Origin: Simmondsia chinensis
Taxonomy: Eukaryota; Streptophyta; Magnoliopsida; Caryophyllales; Simmondsiaceae
Assembly (NCBI GenBank): GCA_018398585.1
Contig: JAGTTD010000012.1
Location: 22,639,036 to 22,703,035 of the forward strand
Direction: 5' to 3'
DNA length: 64,000 nucleotides
Positions 56,441 through 64,000 of the stretch are shown piece by piece. The notes beneath the pieces are model-generated. The model ran no database searches, was not told the DNA's origin, and saw nothing but the letters and a program-made list of their open reading frames with translations. Both the position numbers and the translations under genes were made by a program. The first letter of the stretch is position 1. Every line of letters begins with the position of its first letter.

Positions 56441-57616
56441 TTTTTTTTTTGTTTTTGTTTTTGCTGAACGACAAGAGAGAATATTTCATTCAATTAAGTA
56501 GAAGACAAATACACTGAATTTTAAAGGACCCCAACATGAAAAGCTAACAACCTAAGCAACCAATAGCTTACTAAGAAACACAAAAAGATCTCAAACCTGA
56601 TCAACAATATTTCTGACAAGAACCTAATCACTAAGATATAGATTACTAAAAATACACCTATTACGCTCACTCCAAATGTTATACACGATGACCGCCAATA
56701 CAATTCGCCTAACTTCACTGAACCATTTTCTATTCCTAACTTGAGAGCCGTACCAGACCATAACGGAACCAAAGTGATCGAATGAAGGAATCCAAAACTG
56801 ACGAGCAATCGATTTCCAAATAGTACTCAAATAGGAGCAGGTAAAAAACAAGTGATCATAGTTCTCATTCCCACTATTATAGAGCGAGCACCTGCTTGGA
56901 AAAGCCAAACCGCGACATTTCAACCAATCATTGGAACACAAACAACCATGGATCAACTGCCACATACAAAAGCTATGTCTTAGGATTGCATCATTCCAAA
57001 CCAACCTCTTCTAGTGTCAAATTCTACCTTTGTCGAGAAGAGCATTACAAATTGAACCAATAAAAATCTTCTCCCCTTTAGCACATTTGCCCAAAAAAGA
57101 ATCTACCTTCATAACACCTCCCAACTTCTCAATCCAAATGTCCCTGCATTTCAATATGCTTTTTCAAGTCATTGAATCATGAATACTAGAGGTAACACTC
57201 AGAAATATCCGCCCCTTTCATATAATATCCATGCATCTACGTGACCACAACAAATCCTTCTTCATTTTAATATTCCACAACAATTTTATAAAGCACGATC
57301 TATTCCAAATATCAAATTGAGAAATACCAAGCCTTCCATTTTCAATGGGAAGAGCAATCCTATCCCAAGAGATAGGAAAAAGGGCTTTACTATCAACATT
57401 CTTCCCCCACAGAAATGGAGTACACAATGATTTGATCAGATACAACACAGTCATTGGAAGAGAAACTGTGGGGAAGAAACACACTCAACAACCCAACAAA
57501 CAAAACGACTTTTGGGAAAATCCCAATAGACTGAGTTGTATGCCGTACAAATATCAATCTTCATAAAGCATCTAGGAGAGATCCTCTTCCTGCTATAATG
57601 TTTGATCAATTCATTC
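56441..57616 (-). pseudogene. L1-like LINE, C-terminal half
   Basis: Read leftwards from 57616, RT motifs appear: RKRISPRCFMKIDICTAYNS, then VYWDF, matching the family's ARCMLKIDLRKAYDTV. A deletion then joins them to the late RT region, LPMTVLYLIKSLCTPFLWG and PIENGRLGISQFDIWN. At 57004-56624 comes the zinc-binding zf-RVT region (RHSFCMWQLIHGCLCSNDWL, then ENYDHLFFTCSYLSTIWKSI). The minus-strand end is an A-rich tail (complement of 56441-56462), the usual LINE 3' end. Frames are broken. The upstream part of the element lies beyond the copia insertion, at 63686-64000. Confidence 0.82.
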
Positions 57617-58763
57617 TGTTAGAATTTGGTTCTTATATAGTCTAAACTATGTCCCGAAACAAGGCATGAGATCTAAGTTATTAACGTTACAACTTGTGTT
57701 TTGTTAAAAATAATTTAAACTGGTTTTAAATTAAGGAAAAAATAAATTAAATTTTATATGTTAAAATTTGAATTTATTACTGTTATTATTATTAAAAATA
57801 AAAATAATATATATATATATAATATATTGGTGGGGTACAGCTGTACCCTACCCGGTGTAGCTTCTCAAGGAAGCTTGTTGACTGTTGCATTTTCCCTCCC
57901 AAGCTTGGACATGTGTCGTGTCCTGATTTACTGTTATTGGAGGCCACATCTTGGCCCTTGAATTGGGCGGCAGTATCAACGGCTCACATTTGCAAGGACT
58001 TGGATTGTCCTTGTCTATTTATTTGGGGTTCTGGGAGAGAGAAAGTCAAGTGTTCAATTTTTGGGGTTGTTTTTTTGGTGTTTTTCAACCGTCTCTCTCT
58101 CCTCCTTTCTCTCTCCCAAAAATCGGTCATCCTCCTCTCCCCTTTAAGGTGTTTTTAAGGGTTTGCTTTAGGGATTTCAGTATCAAACCCGTGCCGGTAA
58201 GAAGAGGACTCGCTAGGAGCTAGAAACCACGAAGGCTGGTCCAAAGGTGGGACTTGGGATCGTGAGACTCGCGGCCACTAGCTTGGAGTCGGTATAACTT
58301 CTTACTCCTTTCTCTTTCTTTACTGTTTGGTTTGTAAAGATTGGTTTGAGAAGGGGTTGTAACTTAATAGCTTAGGTTATTTTGGAAAGTGCCTTGTAAT
58401 ATTACGTGATTTGTAATATGGTTTGTAATATTAATAACATAGATCTCTCTAGTGGTAGGGGGTCCAAGGAGTAGGTCATTTGGGACCGAACCACATTAAA
58501 AATCGTGTGTTTGTAATCTCAACTTAAATCTTAGAGCCACAGTTTAATAACCACCATTTTCACCGATCCTTCTATAAACTAAGTTAGTGTTGAAGGCAAA
58601 ACCGGATCTAATAAAGATAACCTAAAATTTGTAAAGTTAAAACAATAGGTTTTGAACTTAGGTTGCTAATAGGTTCGGTTTTCTCTAAGATCAATATTAA
58701 CGGAAGCGTTTTGAGAACTTTAACCAGAGTAAAATCTGTTTTTTGAACCCTCAAATCTCAACA
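57617..58763 (+). repeat. 5' LTR of the Tork-like element
   Basis: It runs from TGTTAGAATTTGG to CTCAACA. A short TA tract lies at 57808-57822, and a CT-rich stretch (58086-58116) may mark the R region. Confidence 0.85.
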
Positions 58764-58765
58764 AG

Positions 58766-58778
58766 TGGTATCAGAGCC
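58766..58778 (+). other. Primer-binding site of the Tork-like element
   Basis: TGGTATCAGAGCC is an exact match to the complement of the initiator tRNA-Met 3' end, two bases inside the LTR. Confidence 0.9.
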
Positions 58779-58929
58779 TTAAGGCTTGTGAAAAAGACGG
58801 ACGTGGTTCTTTAACTGAGCATGAGAAACGTGTTTTAAAAACAGACCCGTGTTTTTTTTTTTTTTTTTGTTGTAAAAGACCGAATTGTTTTTTTTTTTTT
58901 TGTTACTGTGTTTTAAAAACCGTTTAAAG

Positions 58930-61296
58930 GGAAATTGGATGCTAAGTTTGAGATTGAGAAATTTGACTGGAAGAACGATTATACTCTTTGGAAGATGTAG
59001 ACCAAGGCTCTCATGATATCTCAGGGTGTGGGATACGCGCTGCTGGAGCCAGCCATACAGCCTTCTCCTCTGACTGAGATGGATAAGGTAGACATGGAAC
59101 AGCGATCATATGGTACTCTTGCTATGTGTTTGGATAAAAAATATTCTTCCCTTAGTTTCTGCTGAAACCACTGTAGCTAAGATATGGGCTAAGTTTGAAG
59201 AAATATATAAAGCTGAACCTTTAAGTAATAGGATACTTTATATGAAAAATTTCTTCACTTACAGAATGTCAGAACATAAACCCCTTGAGGATTCATTAGA
59301 TGAATTCAGCAGAATTTTACAAGACCTAAAAAATGTAGATGCTGGAATTAAGGATGAGCTTCAAGCTATAGTCTTACTGTGTGCTTTACCTAAGTATATT
59401 AGGGCCTTTAAAGACACACTAAGATATGGTAGAACAAAAATCACTTTAGATGAAGTGATGCAAGCACTTAGGAGTAAAATTCTAGAATTGAAAAGGGAGG
59501 GACAATATAGACTCAGTGGTGAGGGATTAGTAATGAGGGGAAGAACAAATGATAGAGAATCCAATAATAACAAGGAAAGATCCAAGAGTAAGTATCGTTC
59601 TAAGTCTAGAGGTAGAAGAGACATGACAAAAATGAAATGTTGTGGGTGCAATAAATTAGGACATATGAAAAAGAATTGCCCTGATAGGAACAAAACACTA
59701 GGAATAGTAGACAATGTGGTTTCATTTGAATCTGGAAATGCTGAAGTTCTTACTCTTTCGGTTGATTTATGTGATTCAAATACCAATTGTGAACTGCTTA
59801 AACGTGCTATGTCTAACTGTAGTACTTATGATCATGTTAATGTTTCGTCTCATACATTAGAACATGAATGGGTGTTAGACTCAGGGTGTAGTTTTCATAT
59901 GACTACCACTAGATCAAATTTCATTAATTACAAACCTGTTAATGGGGGAAGGGTGCTGTTAGGAGATAACCGAGAATGCAAAATAGTTGGAGTTGGGTCT
60001 GTTAAGATAAAATTAAATAATAGGACTGCGTACATACTTGAGGATGTAAGACATGTTCTCGACCTACGTAGGAACCTGATTTCCCAAGGTCAATTGGACC
60101 TGAAGGGAAAGTCATTTAGAGCCATGAACTCAGAACTGAGGATCATGAAAGGATCCTTGGTAGTTCAAAAAGGTGAGCTGAAAAATGGGCTATACGTACT
60201 AAAGGGTAGGATAGTGTCGGGAGAGTCTAATGCAATAGTTAATATCAACCCAACAGAACTATGGCATAAGAGGTTAGGTCATGTGTCGGAGAGAGGTTTG
60301 AAAGAGTTGACCAAACGAGGCCTGTTTGGTAGGGATAATATTTCAAAACTAAGTTTTTCTGAATCTTGTATCTTTGGTAAACATCACAGGTTGATGTTCA
60401 ATGTTGGTAAACACATAACTCATGGGCCATTAGATTACATTCATTCAGATTTATGGGGACCTGCTAGGGTGTCGACTTTAGGTGAAGCGTTATATTTTCT
60501 TTCCATTGTTGATGATTTCTCACGCAAAGTTTGGACCTTTTTGCTGAAAAATAAGGATGATTGCTTTCCCACATTTAATAGGTGGAAAACTCAAATAGAA
60601 AATATAACCGGACGAAAAATGGAATACCTAAGAACTGATAACGGGCTGGAATACATAAATAGCGAATTTGATGAGTTATGTGCGAAAAACAGAATCATGC
60701 ATCATAATACTGTTAGAGGAACCCCCCAACAGAATGGTGTTGCGGAGCGTATGAACCGAACCCTATTGGATAGAGTTCGGTGTATGCTGTTCGCATCAGG
60801 CCTAGGTAAACAGTTTTGGGGGGAGGCTATTAAAACAACCAGCTATTTGGTGAATAGGACGCCCTCATCTGGTATTGGCCTAAAAACACCAAAAGAAATG
60901 TGGACGGGAAAACTGACAGACTACTCATTATTGAGAGTCTTTGGCTGTGCAGCCTATGCCCACCAGTCGGAGGGCAAGCTGGAATCAAGAACCGTCAAAG
61001 GTGTGTTCCTCGGTTACCCTGAAGGGGTCAAGGGATATAGAATAGGAGTTAAGGATGGAAACAAAACGAAAATTATCATAAGTAGAGATGTAAAGTTTAA
61101 TGAACATGAAATGCCCTACTTAGATAATAACTTAACTCCTAAAAGGCGTATGTTTGAGCCAGAACGCTACGAATTTGAGATGAACCCACCTGAATCGAAT
61201 TACCAAAGTGAAACAAGAACAGAACCTGAACCTGAACCTGAACCAGAACCAGATAACGTAGAACCCAAACAAATGTTAGAAACCCAGATAGATTAA
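58930..61296 (+). pseudogene. Copia gag, protease and integrase (Tork-like)
   Basis: Gag begins near 58930 with KFEIEKFDWKNDYTLWKM followed by a TAG at 58998-59000. A frameshift near 59125-59160 leads into a long open frame (59110-61296). This frame holds gag (MSEHKPLEDSLDEF), a zinc knuckle near 59638-59680 (CCGCNKLGHMKKNC), protease (WVLDSGCSFHMTT, DSG intact), pre-integrase (ELWHKRLGHVSERGL) and integrase. In integrase the DDE residues sit in HSDLW, RTDNGLEY and GVAERMNR. It ends in an EP-repeat before a TAA. Apart from the gag breaks this half is well preserved. Confidence 0.88.
61220..61257 (+). repeat. Six-base repeat coding for Glu-Pro
   Basis: GAACCT / GAACCA units are repeated about six times and encode an alternating EP run at the end of the integrase-side frame. 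It is a small in-frame minisatellite. Confidence 0.8.
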
Positions 61297-63000
61297 TCTC
61301 AGGATGTAGGTGGTGCTGAAAGAGGCACCGAACCAGAAACCATGATGGAAACAGAGACCATACCTGAAAACGAGCTAGATGACTATCTGCTGTCAAGAGA
61401 TAGGGCAAGGAGGGACGTGAGACCCCCACAGAGGTTAGGATGTGCGGACTGCATAGCCTACGCCCTAAATACAACATTAGAATATATTGAGTCAAAACCT
61501 TTAAGTTTCAAGGAGGCTGTTAAAAGTCATCATTCAGCAGAATGGTTGGATGCTCTGAAGGCTGAAATGGACTCCTTAGTGAAGAATAGGACTTGGTCAC
61601 TAGTGCCTAAGCCGGCGGGCAAGAAGCTAGTGGGATCTAAGTGGATATTCAAGATTATGAAACCTTGTTTACCTTTTGGAAAACCTAGGTTTAAGGCCAG
61701 GCTTGTAGCTAAAGGTTTCACGCAGTGAGACGGCGTGGATTATGACGAAATATTTTCGCCAGTAGTAAAACACACCACCATTAGGGTGCTGATGGCTTTG
61801 ACAGCCAAGTTTGACCTAGAATTGGAACAGTTATATGTGACAATCGCTTTCTTGCATGGGGAGCTCGATGAGGGGATCTACATGGCTCAGCCCGGGGCTT
61901 TGTGAAGCCCGAGAATGCTGGCCTTGTATGTAGACTTAAGAAGTCCTTGTATGGACTAAAACAGCCCCCGAGGCAATGGTACAAGCGGTTCCACCACTTC
62001 ATGACTGAAGTTGAGTTCTCTAGGCTAATACATGATGGGTGTTTCTATGCGAAAAATTTAAATTCTGATTCTGCTATATATTTATTGATTTATGTGGATG
62101 ACATGTTGATGGCTAGCCGTCATCTAATTGAGATTGAGAAATTGAAAGACATGTTAAATCAAAACTTTGAAATGAAAGACCTAGGTCCAGCTAAGAAAAT
62201 CTTGGGGATGGAAATAAGTAGGGACCGTACTAAACATACAATAAACGTTGCCAAACCTCATACTTAGAAAAGGTCATTCATAGGTTTAACATGAAAGACG
62301 CTAAAATTGTTAGAGTTCCCAGTGCCGCGCATCACAAATTTTCAGTAACACAATGTCCATGAAATGAACAGGAAGTGGCTGAAATGATTAATGCTCCTTA
62401 TGCTAAAGAAATAGGTTCAATTATGTATGCCATGACATGCACTAGGCCTGATTTAGCTTATCCCATTAGTGTGCTCTCCAGATTCTTGATGAATCCAAGG
62501 AAAGAGCACTGGAATGGGGTTAAGTGGCTCTTGAGATATATCAAGGGTACCACGAAGCTAGGACTTACATTTGTATGAATAGATACGGACCTAAGACTTC
62601 TAGGATACACCGATAGTGATTTCGGTGGAGACCTTGATAAGCGTAAGTCCACAAGCTCGTACATCTTCTCTTTAAATGGCGGAGTTGTTAGTTGGAGATC
62701 TAAGCTCCAGTCATTGACGGCATTGTCGACGACAGAAGCCGAGCTCTTGGCACTAATGGATGCCATTAAAGAGGCAATATGGCTAAGTGGACTTCTAAAT
62801 GAATTAAACTTAGGCCTAGGGGTGCCAACGATATATACGGATGGCCAATCAGCCCTAGCGTTAAGTAAGAATTCTGTATTTTATGATAGGACTAAGCATC
62901 TTACTCTCAGACGACATTTTGTTACTGAATAGACAGAGTCGAGAAAGGTGGACCTACAGACAACTTGTACAAATGATAACCCGGCAGATATGGGAACCAA
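61297..63000 (+). pseudogene. Copia reverse transcriptase and RNase H (Tork-like)
   Basis: It continues the same polyprotein after the TAA near 61294. RT begins around 61498 (SFKEAVKSHHSAEWLDAL) and reaches FKARLVAKGFTQ, where a TGA lies at 61726-61728. A frameshift near 61895 precedes SLYGLKQPPRQWYKRF, the active site YVDDMLMAS and DLGPAKKILGMEI. Another break near 62267 leads to IMYAMTCTRPDLAYPISVLS, a stop near 62578, and RNase H (ALSTTEAELLALMDAIKEA, then DGQSALALSKNSVFYDRTKH), ending ADMGTKVIPLNKL near 63015. Motifs resemble the Tnt1/Tork lineage. At least five breaks are present. Confidence 0.88.
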
Positions 63001-63155
63001 GGTCATACCCTTGAACAAGTTAATAAAGTGTATTAACTTAGTTCAGGACTCCTGGGATCCAGGAGGCGGCTGATGGACCAAAACCAAAATTGTTTTGCCC
63101 CCCTATTAATAGAGTGAATCCAGTAGTTAGACCATATAGGAACCAGGTGGAAAAT

Positions 63156-63683
63156 TGATAGAATTTGGTTCTTATATAGTCTAAACTATGTCCCGAAACA
63201 AGGCATGAGATCTAAGTTATTAACGTTACAACTTGCGTTTTGTTAAAAATAATTTAAACTGGTTTTAAATTAAGGAAAAAATAAATTAAATTTTATACGT
63301 TAAAATTTGAATTTATAGCTGTTATTATTATTAAAAAATAAAAATAATATATATATACAAAATATTGGTGGGGTACAGTTGTACCCACTCGGTGTAGCTT
63401 CTCAAGGAAGCTTGTTGACCGTTGCATTTTCCCTCCCAAGCTTGGACATGTGTCGTGTCCTAATTTACTATTATTGGAGGCCACATCTTGGCCCTTGAAT
63501 TGGGCGGCAGTATCAACGGCTCACATTTGCAAGGACTTGGATTGTCCTTTTCTATTTATTTGGGGTTCTGGGAGCGAGAGTCAAGTCTTCAATTTTTGGG
63601 GTTGTTTTTTGGGTGTTTTTCAACTGTCTCTCTCTCCTCCTTTCTCTCTCCCAAAAACCAGTCATCCTCCTCTCCCCGTTAAG
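63156..63683 (+). repeat. 3' LTR of the Tork-like element, truncated
   Basis: It starts TGATAGAATTTGG (one base changed from the 5' LTR) and follows 57617-58150 closely, then stops at AAGGTG. The last roughly 610 bp of the LTR are missing. A 32-bp inverted repeat begins exactly at the breakpoint. Confidence 0.85.
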
Positions 63684-63800
63684 GTGATAAATGATGGTCT
63701 TCTATTATCCCACACAACCTCACGCACTTCCTTAGCAGTAACCGGAACAAGAAACAATAAATTGTCATTGTGGGATAATAGAAGACCAACATTTATCACC
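63683..63800. repeat. Inverted repeat with 32-bp arms at a deletion junction
   Basis: The arm 63683-63714 (GGTGATAAATGATGG through TATTATCCCACA) is the reverse complement of 63769-63800 with one mismatch, separated by 54 bases. The right arm belongs to the LINE reading; the left arm replaces the sequence expected there. Confidence 0.88.
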
Positions 63801-64000
63801 ACACAATTAGCCTTACATGTCATAAAAGGTGATTAACCAAGAAGCTTCATGTAGTAATACAAGAATTCATTAGAAACTCTATTAGGATTAGAGATAATCT
63901 CATCAGTTCAATTCTCAATAGACCAAATAGAATTACTCTCACCCCTCCACTTTATCCAAGAGTGAAAGAACTCAGAAGAGTGATCCAAAAGATTCATGAA
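63686..64000 (-). pseudogene. L1-like LINE, upstream part
   Basis: Read leftwards, about 63770-63700 gives NLLFLVPVTAKEVREVVWDN, the element's PVTxxEVRxALF-like entry to reverse transcriptase. Further upstream the linker between endonuclease and RT is broken by stops. The family sequence expected next (SPGPDGF and the following RT blocks) is missing. The 57500-57616 fragment begins about 130 residues later in the domain. The element continues beyond the right edge of the window. Confidence 0.65.

Larger units (their letters stand above)
57617..63683 (+). mobile_element. Tork/Tnt1-like Ty1/copia element with truncated 3' LTR
   Basis: The 5' LTR is 57617-58763. A perfect primer site TGGTATCAGAGCC follows at 58766-58778, and the 3' LTR starts at 63156 but stops after about 528 bp. 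The shared LTR part differs by roughly 3% by eye, so this is one of the youngest insertions here. The coding region is almost complete in order but has several single-base breaks. It interrupts an L1-like LINE on the opposite strand. The loss of the right end came with a deletion into the LINE. Confidence 0.9.

Noticed and set aside
57951..58223. Overlapping frames near 57913-58223, repeated near 63450-63836
   Set aside because: They are the two LTRs of the Tork-like element read through; similarity between them reflects LTR identity, not a gene pair.

Overview
This is a window of plant nuclear DNA, most likely from an angiosperm. It is AT-rich, it carries one calmodulin-like gene of the plant CML3/CML7 type, and almost everything else is nested transposable elements: Ty1/copia and Ty3/gypsy LTR elements, L1-like LINEs, hAT and Tourist-like DNA elements, fold-back MITEs and a 5S rRNA-headed SINE-like retroposon. 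There is no bacterial, viral or organellar gene content. The species cannot be named from the sequence alone.

Positions 720-33848 are best read as an old tandem duplication of a unit of about 4.4 kb that has since been inflated by insertions. The unit is a decayed Ty3/gypsy element (parts A and B), a short flank (C) and a calmodulin-like gene (D). Copy 1 is A 720-2640, B 5674-6051 plus 14733-16250, C 16255-16369 and D 20182-20575, where D is a promoterless CML pseudogene. It was split by a gag-protease-only copia element (2690-5673), an 8.7 kb copia element with AATAT target duplications (6052-14732), and a solo copia LTR (16370-20069). That solo LTR itself holds a 5S-headed retroposon and a hAT element with a MITE nested inside. 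Copy 2 is A' 20576-21928, B' 24995-26874 plus 32124-32320, C' from about 33001, and D' 33296-33760, the intact CML gene. It was split by a deleted Ty3/gypsy element (21929-24994), an Ale/Retrofit-like copia element with CTAAG target duplications (26875-32123) and a fold-back MITE (32421-32901). With the insertions removed, both copies come to about 4.4-4.5 kb.

The stretch 33850-43278 holds the CML promoter, SINE and LINE remnants, two fold-back MITEs around a (TA)n tract, a hAT MITE with an 8-bp target duplication (38817-39355), and an orphan copia 3' LTR with RNase H remnant (41227-42955). A large decayed copia element fills 43279-53200. Its LTRs belong to the same family as the solo LTR, and its 5' LTR carries an internal tandem duplication and a second 5S-tailed retroposon. 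After mostly non-coding DNA (53201-56440), an L1-like LINE on the minus strand (56441-57616 and 63686-64000) is interrupted by a fairly young Tork/Tnt1-like copia element (57617-63683).

The only gene that looks functional for the host is the CML gene. It encodes a 154-residue protein with four canonical EF-hand loops, so it is probably a cytosolic or nuclear calcium sensor. Every retroelement polyprotein except the 558-codon gag-protease frame at 3361-5037 has stops, frameshifts or deletions. All alignments and divergences given here were made by eye.
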